Source: Hymenobacter sp. CRA2 (GTDB lineage: Bacteria; Bacteroidota; Bacteroidia; Cytophagales; Hymenobacteraceae). Taken from it: a DNA stretch of 64,000 bases. The notes below the pieces were generated by a model. That model was not told the origin of the DNA and did not search any database. It was given only the letters and a program-made list of their open reading frames with translations. The translations under genes and the position numbers were made by a program. Position 1 is the first letter of the stretch. Every line of letters starts with the position of its first letter. Below are positions 18,583 through 27,223 of the stretch, piece after piece. Location: contig NZ_MVBC01000006.1 of the NCBI RefSeq assembly GCF_002007105.1, forward strand, positions 186,001 through 250,000. Direction: 5' to 3'.

Positions 18583-19680
18583 ATGAAGCTAGCAAACAGA
18601 GTTGTCGCCCTATCATTATTCCTGCTGACGGCCGCCTTCCCGGCCTGGGCTCAGCGCATCGATGACGGCCCGCTGCAAGTCTACTGGGCGTTGATAGAGC
18701 CCATCAAGCAGGGTGACTCGTTGCGGGTGGCCGACTGGACGCGGTTTCTAAAAATCGAGGCCAACGAGGCGTACATCAACAACCAGGGCTTCGGGGCGAA
18801 GTACCTGGCCAATCTGCGGCGGGCGGTGGAAGTGGTGTATCAGCCCCAACAGGCGGCCCTGCTGCGGGAGCGGCTCAAGGACCCCGTCAAGAACTGGCTG
18901 ACCTACAAAGTGTACCAGTACAAGGCCCACGAGCCGGAGCTGAAGGCCTACCAGGCCCGCCTAAAGCAACCGGAGTACCAGGAGGCCATGTACCAAACGG
19001 CCTGGGCGTGGCTGCCCAAACGCCTGCAGCAGCGGGATACGGCCGCTATCATTTACCTGCTCGGCATCGAAAACGACGCCATTGCCGGCAACCATCTGAT
19101 GATTTTGACCCTGTGGTCGGCCTACAACCAGGACAAGCTGCTGAACGGCACGCTCATCGGGCACGAGCTGCACCACAACCTGCGCCAGCCGGTGGCTTTC
19201 CAGAACGTGACGGAGCAGGACAAAGGCATAATCTACGCGCTGAACAGCGTGCTCAACGAAGGCAGCGCCGACATGATCGACAAACCCGTGGCGCTGCAGC
19301 ACGAGGCCGAGCTGCCCATGGAGTTTCAGCGCTCGGAGTTCCTGCTGCACCAGGCCGACAGCATCGTGCGGGTGCTCGACCAGCGCCTGGCCGCCATGGC
19401 CCGCAGCAACGGGGCCGAAGCCCAGCCCGAGAAATACTACCGCACCCTCATCCGGTGGACCAGCGGCCACTGCCCCGGCTACTACATGACCGACATCATC
19501 GTGCGCAACGGCCTGCGCCGCGCCCTGCTCAAGCAGGTGCAGAACCCGTTCGCATTCATTTACCTCTACAACAAAGCCGCCCGCAAAGACCAGGCAAAGC
19601 CACCCGTCTTTTCTGAGGCGGCCATTCAGTACGTGCGGCAGCTGGAGAAGAAATACTGGCCTACAAAGGCAAAAGCATAG
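18583..19680 (+). CDS. Secreted zincin-like putative metallopeptidase (resembles DUF5700)
   Basis: A 365-residue protein starting at the ATG giving a signal peptide (LANRVVALSLFLLTAAFPAWAQ). A HExxH zinc motif is present as IGHELHHNL (first His about residue 193), and 30 residues on comes LNEGSADMIDKP, whose Glu is a plausible third zinc ligand, as in gluzincin-like enzymes. The rest is mostly helical and rich in charged residues. The overall pattern recalls the DUF5700 putative zinc-dependent peptidases, from memory only. The substrate is unknown. It stands alone, separated from the xylan locus by a strong palindromic terminator. Confidence 0.7.
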   Translation: MKLANRVVALSLFLLTAAFPAWAQRIDDGPLQVYWALIEPIKQGDSLRVADWTRFLKIEANEAYINNQGFGAKYLANLRRAVEVVYQPQQAALLRERLKDPVKNWLTYKVYQYKAHEPELKAYQARLKQPEYQEAMYQTAWAWLPKRLQQRDTAAIIYLLGIENDAIAGNHLMILTLWSAYNQDKLLNGTLIGHELHHNLRQPVAFQNVTEQDKGIIYALNSVLNEGSADMIDKPVALQHEAELPMEFQRSEFLLHQADSIVRVLDQRLAAMARSNGAEAQPEKYYRTLIRWTSGHCPGYYMTDIIVRNGLRRALLKQVQNPFAFIYLYNKAARKDQAKPPVFSEAAIQYVRQLEKKYWPTKAKA

Positions 19681-19742
19681 GCCTACGGTGCGCCTAATGG
19701 GCTCGTTCGCGTTGCGGCTTGGCACTGCGGTTCGTAGGCCTA
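19678..19742. repeat. Inverted repeat between convergent genes
   Basis: TAGGCCTACG at 19678-19687 pairs with CGTAGGCCTA at 19733-19742 across a 45-base loop. It overlaps the stop codon of the peptidase gene and precedes the 3' end of the DUF4262 gene on the other strand. It may act in termination, but no U-tract is visible. Confidence 0.5.
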
Positions 19743-19806
19743 GGTCAGCAGGCCGGGCTGGCAGGTGGAAAACAAGAAGGCACACCTGAATTCGTGGCGA
19801 TACAGA

Positions 19807-20574
19807 CTATTCCGTGTCTTCGTCTGCCGCTTGCTCCCAGGTTTCCCACTCGTGCTCCGGCGTCTCCCGCCAAGCCGACCAACCATAATTGAGCTGATAA
19901 AGCTCATTGAGGCTGGGGTCACGCTTTAGGATTTCTTCCAAAGCAACAATTCTCAGGTCTTCCGTTTCAGCGGTTGTGGTACACAGGAATTGCCAGTCTC
20001 CATCTGTATCGTGCGATACGCGCAGTACGGGTAGACCTTCCAGGACTTGCCGTGTGGTGAAAACGCCCAAGTTCCGCTCTTCCCGAAACTTGAAGTCCAG
20101 GTCGCGGTCGAGTAGAGGCTGCAGGAACTTCCAATCGGCCTTGAAGTCGTCCTGCCACGGAAACAAGCCTTGCTGGTCGGGCCACACAAGCTGCAGCGCG
20201 GGAAAGTCCCGGCCGTTGTAAAACCACATTCCGTAGCCTAAGTAATCGGCATAGCAGGCTTTGTCGACAACTAAGAACCGAACGTCGTGGCCTTCCAGAA
20301 ATCCGGGGTGACCGACGTTTAAGTCCGGCTGCGGCTGTTCGTCAAACAATCTTTTGGCTTCCCAAAACAGCGAATGCATTAGCTCGTGGCCGAGCCCAAA
20401 ACATATCAGCTCAGGGTAACCATAGGTTTGAAACAGGCCGATGGTGTACGCAAAGCCCGGTGAATACCCATCGCCGTGGAACAACGCCACGAAAAAGCCG
20501 TGCTCCTGCACGTCGTGCAAGATCTGCCTTTCCGCTTCCGCGTTGTGCGCTGCGTGTTCCTCCGGCGTGGTCAT
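19807..20574 (-). CDS. DUF4262-domain protein
   Basis: A 255-residue soluble protein. The DUF4262 pattern is clear in the first half: ILHDVQEHGFFVALFHGDG, FAYTIGLFQTYGYPELICFGL, then PDLNVGHPGFLEGHDVRF and the LQLVWPDQQGLFPW block. The function of this domain is not established. The C-terminal third adds a longer stretch ending in an acidic tail. It lies only 12 bp downstream of fabG on the same strand, so the two are probably co-transcribed. No signal peptide or membrane segment. Confidence 0.85.
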   Translation of the reverse strand: MTTPEEHAAHNAEAERQILHDVQEHGFFVALFHGDGYSPGFAYTIGLFQTYGYPELICFGLGHELMHSLFWEAKRLFDEQPQPDLNVGHPGFLEGHDVRFLVVDKACYADYLGYGMWFYNGRDFPALQLVWPDQQGLFPWQDDFKADWKFLQPLLDRDLDFKFREERNLGVFTTRQVLEGLPVLRVSHDTDGDWQFLCTTTAETEDLRIVALEEILKRDPSLNELYQLNYGWSAWRETPEHEWETWEQAADEDTE

Positions 20575-20586
20575 AAACGATGCTTC

Positions 20587-21336
20587 TTAGGTCAGCATGC
20601 CGCCATCTACCTGCAGCACCTGGCCGGTGATGTAGCTTGAGTCGTCGGAGGCGAGGAAGGCGGTGGCTTTGGCCACGTCCTCGGGGGTGCCGCCGCGCTT
20701 GAGCGGAATGGCCTTGCGCCACTCGTCCACCACTTTCTGGTCCAGCTCGCCGGTCATTTCCGTCTCGATGAAGCCCGGCGCAATGGCGTTGCAGCGGATG
20801 TTGCGCGAGCCCAGCTCCAGCGCCACCGACTTGGTGAAGCCGATGATGCCCGACTTGGATGCGGCGTAGTTAGCCTGGCCGGCGTTGCCCTTGATGCCCA
20901 CCACCGAGGTCATGTTGATGATGCTGCCCGTTTTGGCGCGCATCATGGGCTTGGTGGCGGCCTTGGTCAGGTTGAACACCGACTTCAGGTTCACGTTCAG
21001 CACCTGGTCCCACTGCTCCTCGCTCATGCGCATCAGCAGGCCGTCCTTGGTGATGCCGGCGTTGTTGACGAGCACGTCGAGCTTGCCGAATTCCGTCACC
21101 ACGTCGTCCACCAGCTTTTCGGCCTGCTGGTAGTCGGAGGCGTCGGAGCGGTAGCCCTTCACCTTGGTGCCGAAAGTGGCCAGCTCCTGTTCGAGCTGCT
21201 GGCCTTTCTCCACGCTGGAGAGGTAGGTGAAGGCCACCTGAGCGCCCAGTTGGGCAAAATGCTGGGCAATGGCCCGGCCAATTCCTTTCGAAGCGCCGGT
21301 AATCAGCGCTACTTTTCCGTCGAGCAGTTTGGTCAT
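20587..21336 (-). CDS. fabG: 3-oxoacyl-[acyl-carrier-protein] reductase FabG
   Basis: A 249-residue short-chain dehydrogenase. The N-terminal cofactor motif TGASKGIG, the NNAG motif (VLVNNAGITKDGLLMRM) and the catalytic Ser-Tyr-Lys triad (NMTSVVGIKGNAGQ, then NYAASKSG) are intact. The C-terminus GQVLQVDGGMLT is typical of FabG. It reduces 3-oxoacyl-ACP with NADPH in fatty acid elongation. The start is set at the ATG giving MTKLLDGKVALITG; an in-frame start five codons earlier is less family-like. Followed closely by the DUF4262 gene. Confidence 0.94.
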   Translation of the reverse strand: MTKLLDGKVALITGASKGIGRAIAQHFAQLGAQVAFTYLSSVEKGQQLEQELATFGTKVKGYRSDASDYQQAEKLVDDVVTEFGKLDVLVNNAGITKDGLLMRMSEEQWDQVLNVNLKSVFNLTKAATKPMMRAKTGSIINMTSVVGIKGNAGQANYAASKSGIIGFTKSVALELGSRNIRCNAIAPGFIETEMTGELDQKVVDEWRKAIPLKRGGTPEDVAKATAFLASDDSSYITGQVLQVDGGMLT

Positions 21337-21421
21337 AAAGACAAAAATCACGGATTTCCGCGGATTTTTCGGATTTCACGGATTTTGTAGACGATGAAGC
21401 TGTTCCGGAAGACCCTGGGCC

Positions 21422-21532
21422 GTCATGTCGAGCTTGTCGAGACATCTCGCTCGGGTAGTATTCCTCTCGTTGAACGAGTCAGGTTACTATCGGGCATCAG
21501 CACGCGAGATGTCTCGACAAGCTCGACATGAC
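21422..21532. repeat. 111-bp inverted-repeat element with perfect 29-bp arms
   Basis: The left arm begins GTCATGTCGAGCTTGTCGAG and ends in CATCTCGC; the right arm is its exact reverse complement. The middle 53 bases include TTACTATCGGGCATCAGCAC. This is the least disturbed copy of the dispersed element family in this window and serves as reference for the split copy at 49644-49895. It lies upstream of fabG, between divergent genes. Confidence 0.9.
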
Positions 21533-21536
21533 TGTT

Positions 21537-21893
21537 CTTAAACAGCTTCGATAATCAAGGCAACTGGCTGTTAGCCGGTAGCTTGGATAATTCTGGCCCC
21601 ACTAGCTGACTCCGGTCTCCCGGGCTGCTGGCGGTGGGGCTGCGCAGCGCAAGCGGAGCAGCCCCACCCCGTTGAACGGCGTCGTTGCTGACGCCACGCG
21701 CCTCGCCCTGCGGAAAGATGAGCATCAGGTATACTTCGGGAGCCGGGCAAGGCTCCTGCTGCCGGGAGCATCCGTGCGCATTAAAACCTGATTAATACAA
21801 CTTTTTCCGGCCTAATCGGCTCAAACTATTCGGTTCGTTGCGGCGTTTGGCTGAAACTACCTGCCGACCTTTGCGCCGGCTTTTCCACCCTCC
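21537..21893. other. 357-bp intergenic region, nothing recognised
   Basis: Between the inverted-repeat element and the TonB receptor gene. I see no convincing gene, RNA or strong hairpin; the small frames here lack family likeness. The promoter of the receptor gene must lie here, and the bases just before it (AATACAACTTTTTCCGG) are locally AT-rich. Confidence 0.4.
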
Positions 21894-24242
21894 ATGGTTC
21901 GTTTTTTCTCTTTCCGGTTTGCGCTGGCTACGTGGCTGTTGCTGATGCCGCTGGCCGTGCTGGCCCAAACCACTTACCTGCTGCGCGGTACCGTGCGCGG
22001 CACCGATGGTACCGGCCTGCCCGGCGCCAACGTGGCCGTGCCGCGCCTCGGCCTGGGCACCGCTACCGACCCCGAAGGCCGTTACGAACTGAGTCTGCCA
22101 GCCGGCCGCCACGCGGTGCAGGCCTCGTTTATCGGTTATCAGAGCGTAACCCAGGACATCACGCTGCGCGCCAACCAGCAGCTGAATATCGTGCTGCCCA
22201 CCGGCGGCACGGAGTTGCAGGAGGTGGTCATTCAGGGCTCGGGCACCCTGGAGCAGAAGCTGCAAACCACCCAGATGGGCGTGGAGCGCGTCACGGCCCG
22301 CGAGGCCAAGCTGCTGCCGGCCCTGTTCGGGGAGGTCGACATCCTGAAGACCCTGCAGCTCAAGCCCGGCGTGCAAAACGGCGGCGAGGGTACCAGCGGC
22401 CTGTTCGTGCGCGGCGGCTCGGCCGACCAGAACCTGTTCCTCGTCGACGATGCGGTGGTGTACAACCCCAACCATTTGTTCGGCCTGTTCAGCACCTTCA
22501 ACTCCGACGTGGTGCAGTCCGTCGACCTCTACAAATCGGGCTTCCCGGCCCAGTACGGCGGGCGCCTCTCGTCGGTGGTGGATGTGAAGTTGCGCGAGGG
22601 CAGCCGCGACTCGGTGGGCGTATCCGGCGGGCTGGGGCTGATTTCCTCGCGCCTGGCGGTGGAAGCGCCCATCAAGAAGGGCAAAGGCTCGTTTATCGTG
22701 GCCGCTCGCCGCACCTACTTCGACGTGTTTACGCGCCAGATCAACAAGCTCAACGAGGACGACCCGGAGTATAACCCCATCCCGGACTACTACTTCTACG
22801 ACCTGAACCTGAAGGCCAACTACCAGCTCACCGATAAGGATCAGGTATTTGTGAGCGGATATTTTGGCAACGACGTGTTCGGCTTCAACTCCACCCGCGG
22901 CTTCAATTTCGACTTCAGCTGGGGCAACCGCTCGGCCACCGGGCGCTGGAGCCACGTGTTCAATCCGCGCCTGTTCACCAATACCACCGCCACCTGGTCG
23001 TACTACACCTACCAGATTCAGAACAAGCTCGACCAGTTCAGCTTCGGGCTGGGCAGCAACATCCGCGACTACAACCTGCGCTCCGACTGGGAGTGGCGCC
23101 CCGAAGGCGGCAAGCACGTGGTGCGCTTCGGCGGCAGCGCCACGCTGCACCACTTCGGGGTGGGTCGCCTGCAGGCCGGTGCCACTGATGGCAGCCTCAA
23201 CATCGGGCAGGACGTGGAATACGACGGGCAGGAGGGGGGCCTCTTCGCCGCCGACAATTACTCCGTCACCGATAAGCTGGCCGTGGATTATGGCCTGCGC
23301 CTGACGGGCTTCCGCTCGGGCCGCAACGATTACGGCGGGCTGGAGCCGCGTGTGGCCGCGCGCTACACTCTCTCGCCCAAAACCACGCTGAAGGCCAGCT
23401 ACGCGCTGATGTACCAGTACGTGCACCTGGTCACGAACTCCGGCGCCTCGCTGCCCACCGATATCTGGTACCCTTCGCGCCTGTCGGTGAAGCCCCAACG
23501 CTCCCAGCAGGTGTCGGCGGGCGTAAGCTGGCTGCTGGCCGGCGGCCACCTGCTGCTCACCGACGAGGTGTACTATAAGTGGGCCCAGCGCCAGATCGAC
23601 TTCCGCGACGGGGCGCAGCTGTTCGTGAATCCCGAGCTGGACGCGGAGTTCCTGTTCGGTCGCGGCTGGTCGTACGGCAACGAAATCTACCTGGAGAAAA
23701 AGGACGGCAAGACCACCGGCTGGCTGGGCTACACCCTGGCCTGGACCAAGCGCGAGTTTGAGCCCCAGCGCGGCACCAACGGCATCAACGGCGGCCGCGC
23801 CTTCTTCCCCACCTATGACCGCCGTCACAACCTCACGCTGGTGCTGCTGCACAAGCTCAACCCGCGCATCAACCTGACCGGCTCCTTTGTGTACACCTCC
23901 GGCAACCCTACCACCTTGCCGGCGGCCCGCATCGGGGTGCAGGACGTGTTCGGCCACGACCCGCAGGTGGTGCCCATCTACCCCGACCGCAACTCCTACC
24001 GCCTGCCCAGCTACCACCGCCTCGATCTGGGCGTGGTGTACAAGCTGAAGCCCTGGCGCCGGCTGGGCGGCGAATCGGACCTGACGCTGAGCATCTACAA
24101 CGCCTACAACCACCGCAACCCCTACTTCATCTACATCGACGAGGTGAAGGACAAGGAAACCAAGCAGGTGATTCGCTACCGGGCCCGGCAGGTGTCCTTG
24201 TTCCCGGTGATTCCCTCGCTCACCTACAACTTCAAATTCTGA
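21894..24242 (+). CDS. TonB-dependent outer-membrane receptor with carboxypeptidase-like N-terminal domain
   Basis: A 782-residue protein with signal peptide (FALATWLLLMPLAVLAQ), a carboxypeptidase-regulatory-like domain at about 25-110 (GLPGANVAVPRLGLGTATD, GRHAVQASFIGYQSV), a plug (LKTLQLKPGVQNGGEGTSGL, FVRGGSADQNLFLVDDAVV) and a beta-barrel ending in LTYNFKF. It is shorter than SusC receptors and lacks a SusD partner. Instead a DUF4249 lipoprotein gene follows at once, a pairing known from other Bacteroidota. The ligand is unknown; the context gives no sign of glycan or metal specificity. Confidence 0.93.
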   Translation: MVRFFSFRFALATWLLLMPLAVLAQTTYLLRGTVRGTDGTGLPGANVAVPRLGLGTATDPEGRYELSLPAGRHAVQASFIGYQSVTQDITLRANQQLNIVLPTGGTELQEVVIQGSGTLEQKLQTTQMGVERVTAREAKLLPALFGEVDILKTLQLKPGVQNGGEGTSGLFVRGGSADQNLFLVDDAVVYNPNHLFGLFSTFNSDVVQSVDLYKSGFPAQYGGRLSSVVDVKLREGSRDSVGVSGGLGLISSRLAVEAPIKKGKGSFIVAARRTYFDVFTRQINKLNEDDPEYNPIPDYYFYDLNLKANYQLTDKDQVFVSGYFGNDVFGFNSTRGFNFDFSWGNRSATGRWSHVFNPRLFTNTTATWSYYTYQIQNKLDQFSFGLGSNIRDYNLRSDWEWRPEGGKHVVRFGGSATLHHFGVGRLQAGATDGSLNIGQDVEYDGQEGGLFAADNYSVTDKLAVDYGLRLTGFRSGRNDYGGLEPRVAARYTLSPKTTLKASYALMYQYVHLVTNSGASLPTDIWYPSRLSVKPQRSQQVSAGVSWLLAGGHLLLTDEVYYKWAQRQIDFRDGAQLFVNPELDAEFLFGRGWSYGNEIYLEKKDGKTTGWLGYTLAWTKREFEPQRGTNGINGGRAFFPTYDRRHNLTLVLLHKLNPRINLTGSFVYTSGNPTTLPAARIGVQDVFGHDPQVVPIYPDRNSYRLPSYHRLDLGVVYKLKPWRRLGGESDLTLSIYNAYNHRNPYFIYIDEVKDKETKQVIRYRARQVSLFPVIPSLTYNFKF

Positions 24243-24291
24243 CCGCGGATTGAAACGGATGTTTGAACGGATGAAACGGATTCAGAACAAC

Positions 24292-25137
24292 ATGCAAGTG
24301 CGCCTTCTTGGCCGCGTTCCGCAACGCTGGCTGGGCGCCGCGCTGCTTGCCGGCGGCCTGCTGTCGGGCTGCGGGTTGCAGAAGGACGTGGACGTGGAGC
24401 TGCCGGCTTACCCGCCGCAGCTGGTGGTGGAGTGCTACCTCGAAGACGGCCGCCTGCCGCAGGCGCTGGTGAGCGAAACCGTGGCCTACCTGAGCGCGCC
24501 CGCCCCCAGCGTACTCACCGACGTGACGGTGCTGCTCACCGGGCCCACCGGGCAGGTGGACACGCTGCGCTTCCAGCCGGGTCAGAACAACGGCAGCCGC
24601 AAGGTGTACACCCACCGCGGCCGGCGCCGCCTCAGCATCCGCCCCGGCGACACCTACCGCCTCGACGTGCGCGACACGCAGGGCCGCCGCGTCACGGGCT
24701 CGGCCACCATGCCCGCCACCGTGCCCATCGACACGGTGGAGTGGCAGTTCAACGACAAGCCCGGCGATGCCCGCCGCGCCCTCGTGCTGACCAAGTTCCG
24801 CGACCCGGCCGGCTCCGCCGATTACTACCGCTTTCAGGTGCACCGCAGCAACGTGGGCAACAACCCCGAGGCGGAGTACTTTCCCGATGACCGCCTGCTC
24901 GACGGGCAGGCCGTGACCCTGGGCACCGGCTACGAGTTCGAGGAGCAGGACACGTTGTTTGTCACCCTCTACCACCTCGATCAGCCCTACTACCGCTTCC
25001 TGCGCTCCATCGACGACGCGCAATCGGCCAACGGCAACCCCTTCGGGCAGCCGGCGGCGGTGCAGAGCACGGTGGAAGGCGGGCTGGGCGTGTTTGCCAT
25101 CCTGAACTACCAGCGGCGCCGATTTATCGTGCGGTAA
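24292..25137 (+). CDS. DUF4249-domain lipoprotein paired with TonB receptor
   Basis: About 281 residues from the ATG at 24292, giving a lipoprotein signal with lipobox LLSGC (Cys27). Starts at 24259 or 24271 are also in frame but would lengthen the positively charged region with the repetitive ACGGAT-type sequence. The DUF4249 pattern is visible in PPQLVVECYLEDG, VTVLLTGPTGQVDTLRF, HRGRRRLSIRPGDTYRLDV and DTVEWQFNDKPGD. The function of the domain is not established; it is usually encoded just after a TonB receptor, as here (about 50 bp), and probably sits on the outer membrane. Role in uptake is inferred only. Confidence 0.85.
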   Translation: MQVRLLGRVPQRWLGAALLAGGLLSGCGLQKDVDVELPAYPPQLVVECYLEDGRLPQALVSETVAYLSAPAPSVLTDVTVLLTGPTGQVDTLRFQPGQNNGSRKVYTHRGRRRLSIRPGDTYRLDVRDTQGRRVTGSATMPATVPIDTVEWQFNDKPGDARRALVLTKFRDPAGSADYYRFQVHRSNVGNNPEAEYFPDDRLLDGQAVTLGTGYEFEEQDTLFVTLYHLDQPYYRFLRSIDDAQSANGNPFGQPAAVQSTVEGGLGVFAILNYQRRRFIVR

Positions 25138-25371
25138 GGGCTGGACCAGATAGCCGTGGGGCGGCAGCTGAGTGGTGCCTGGGCACGGCTTGGCTGCCGC
25201 CCCTGCGTTTAAGGCTTTCTTGTAATCCACTATCAGCCGCTTAGCTTTGCAGATGGTACTATAGCCAAACAGCGTTGAGGCCCGCGGCTTGACTTGTTCA
25301 ACCGCGTTGGCGCAACGCTCCGGCCGTTATTGCCCCGCCATCCGTTCACTCATCAGTTCCCGATTACCGCC

Positions 25372-26199
25372 GTGCGCCACCTGTACTGTCTGGCTATTCT
25401 ATCCTTTACCACGCTGGGCACCGCTTACGCCCAGAAACCCACGGCCAGCTTCGAGCCCCGCACCTATCTGGTGGGCTCCAAGGCCCTGGCTTTGTACGCT
25501 TACCCCGAAGACACCGCCCGGGCATCGACCATTACCCTGCCGGCCGGCAGCAAGGCCGATGTGGTAGGCTCGAAGGGGAAGAATTGGGCTGTCATCGAGC
25601 GGAAGGTGCAGGGGCAGAAGTACTATTACTACGCCCCGGCCAGCAGCCTGCTCGATTTCAGCCCCGTGCTGTACCAGGGCCAGGAAAAGGCCGCCACGGA
25701 GGCTTTCCCGATTGATGCCAACACCCAGCACTACACCTACCAGGGCGTGGTGGAAGTGCCCGGCGTGAACAAGGACGAATTGTACACCCGCGCCTACGAG
25801 TGGATGGCCAAAACCTACCGCTCGGCCAACGCCGTGATTCAGATGCACGACAAGGAAGCCGGCCGCCTGGTGGGCAAAGGCGCCACCATCGTGCCCACTG
25901 AGCGGACCCTGACCATGATTGCACCGGGTTTTGTGCGCCACACGCTCACGCTCTACATCAAGGATGGGCGCTACAAATACGTGCTCACCGACTTCGAATA
26001 CGTACCGGCCACGCTCGCCGCTGGCAACGCGCAAGGCAAGGGCGGCCCACTGGAACAGGACAATCCGGCCGGCGTATCGGGCGGAGAAAAGCGCTGGACT
26101 TTTATCCGGCAGGAAACCCGCCGCGACGCCTTCACCCTGACTTCCGGCCTGATGGACGCTATGGCCCCGAAAAAAGGCCAGGATGCCAGCGACTTTTAG
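25372..26199 (+). CDS. Secreted SH3-like plus DUF4468-type protein
   Basis: The preferred start is the GTG at 25372, which gives the signal peptide RHLYCLAILSFTTLGTAYAQ; the frame is open back to a TTG at 25294 without a plausible leader. An SH3-like segment follows (LYAYPEDTARASTITLPAGS), then a DUF4468-type domain (HYTYQGVVEVPGVNKDELYT, RAYEWMAKTYRSANAVIQ, RLVGKGATIVP, KDGRYKYVLTDFEY). DUF4468 proteins are exported Bacteroidota proteins of unknown function with a TBP-like fold. Monocistronic, with a strong hairpin terminator shared with the convergent punA gene. Confidence 0.75.
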   Translation: MRHLYCLAILSFTTLGTAYAQKPTASFEPRTYLVGSKALALYAYPEDTARASTITLPAGSKADVVGSKGKNWAVIERKVQGQKYYYYAPASSLLDFSPVLYQGQEKAATEAFPIDANTQHYTYQGVVEVPGVNKDELYTRAYEWMAKTYRSANAVIQMHDKEAGRLVGKGATIVPTERTLTMIAPGFVRHTLTLYIKDGRYKYVLTDFEYVPATLAAGNAQGKGGPLEQDNPAGVSGGEKRWTFIRQETRRDAFTLTSGLMDAMAPKKGQDASDF

Positions 26200-26220
26200 A
26201 AAGCCGCCTCTGCCAAAGCA

Positions 26221-26261
26221 CCGACGCCCGGCCGTACCACGCAGGTACGGCCGGGCGTCGG
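26221..26261. terminator. Terminator hairpin between convergent genes
   Basis: An 18-bp perfect stem, CCGACGCCCGGCCGTACC against its reverse complement, with a five-base loop. It lies 20 bp from each of the two convergent stop codons, so it can serve both. Confidence 0.85.
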
Positions 26262-26280
26262 CGTTATAAAACGGGCGCAA

Positions 26281-27123
26281 CTACTGCTGCTCCACCACGC
26301 GCTTGATGAGCGCGGTGAGGCGCGGCTCGGCGTCGGCAGCGGCGGCGAGGATGTGCTGGATGTTGACGGGCTTCAGGTGAGCGGGCGAGGCCTGATCGGT
26401 GATGACGGAAATGGCCAGCACCGGCAGCTCCATGTGGCGGGCGGCAATGACCTCGGGCACCGTGCTCATGCCCACCGCATCGGCGCCGATGGTGCGCAGG
26501 TAGCGGTACTCGGCCGGCGTTTCCAGCATCGGGCCGGGCAGGGAGGCGTACACCCCGCAGCGCACGCGCCCGCCGAAGCCCAGCTCCCGCGCCGCCGATT
26601 CGGCCTGGGCCAGCAGCTGGTGGTCGTAGGGCTCGAACATATCGGGGAAGCGCGGGCCCAGCTCGTCCAGGTTAGGGCCCACCAGCGGGTTGGTCGGCTG
26701 CAGGTTGATGTGGTCGTCGATGAGCATCAGGTCGCTGATGGCAAAGTCGGGGTGCAGCCCGCCGGCGGCGTTGCTCACGAACAGCTTCCGGATGCCCAGC
26801 AGCTTCATCACGCGCACCGGAAACACCACCTGCGCCATGGTGTAGCCCTCGTAGTAGTGAAAGCGGCCCTGCAGCACCACCACACGGCGCCCGCCCAGCG
26901 TGCCGAGCAGCAGGCGGCCGGCGTGGCTTTCCACCGTCGAGACGGGGAAGTGCGGAATGTCGGCGTAGCTCAGGCTGTGCTCCACCTGCACCTCCTTGGC
27001 CAGGGCCCCGAGGCCGGTGCCGAGGATGATGCCAAATTCGGGCTGGAACTGCTGGGTTTGTTGCTGAATAAAGGCGGCGGCTTCGCGGAGCTGCTGCATC
27101 TGTTGGGCGGCGGGGAGGTGCAT
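26281..27123 (-). CDS. punA: Purine-nucleoside phosphorylase (trimeric type)
   Basis: About 280 residues. Family motifs are GIILGTGLGAL (phosphate loop), FPVSTVESHAGRLLLGTLGG, VVVLQGRFHYYEGYTMAQV, KLFVSNAAGGLHPDFAI, GVYASLPGPMLETPAEYRYL and VGMSTVPEVIAARH. It splits purine nucleosides with phosphate to base and ribose-1-phosphate. The start is the ATG giving MHLPAAQQMQQLREAAAF; an earlier in-frame start would encode the terminator hairpin of sppA, so it is rejected. The chosen ATG sits directly at the U-tract of that terminator, leaving no room for a normal leader; Met at residue 9 is an alternative start. Confidence 0.93.
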   Translation of the reverse strand: MHLPAAQQMQQLREAAAFIQQQTQQFQPEFGIILGTGLGALAKEVQVEHSLSYADIPHFPVSTVESHAGRLLLGTLGGRRVVVLQGRFHYYEGYTMAQVVFPVRVMKLLGIRKLFVSNAAGGLHPDFAISDLMLIDDHINLQPTNPLVGPNLDELGPRFPDMFEPYDHQLLAQAESAARELGFGGRVRCGVYASLPGPMLETPAEYRYLRTIGADAVGMSTVPEVIAARHMELPVLAISVITDQASPAHLKPVNIQHILAAAADAEPRLTALIKRVVEQQ

Positions 27124-27155
27124 AAAAAAGCGCCGCCGACTGGTGTCGGCGGCGC
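27124..27155 (-). terminator. Intrinsic terminator of sppA, abutting the punA start codon
   Basis: Read on the minus strand, the stem GCGCCGCCGAC/GTCGGCGGCGC with a four-base loop is followed by six T residues. The next three bases are the ATG of the purine nucleoside phosphorylase gene. The stem is perfect over 11 bp. Confidence 0.85.
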
Positions 27156-27223
27156 GGCAAAAGTAACGCTGTGGCGCGAACATGCAGCTGATTAACGTCA
27201 GCTCCCGGTACGCACGGCGCGGC

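Noticed and set aside
21792-24113. 773-codon minus-strand frame opposite the TonB receptor
   Set aside because: Antisense shadow caused by high third-position GC; no recognisable domain.
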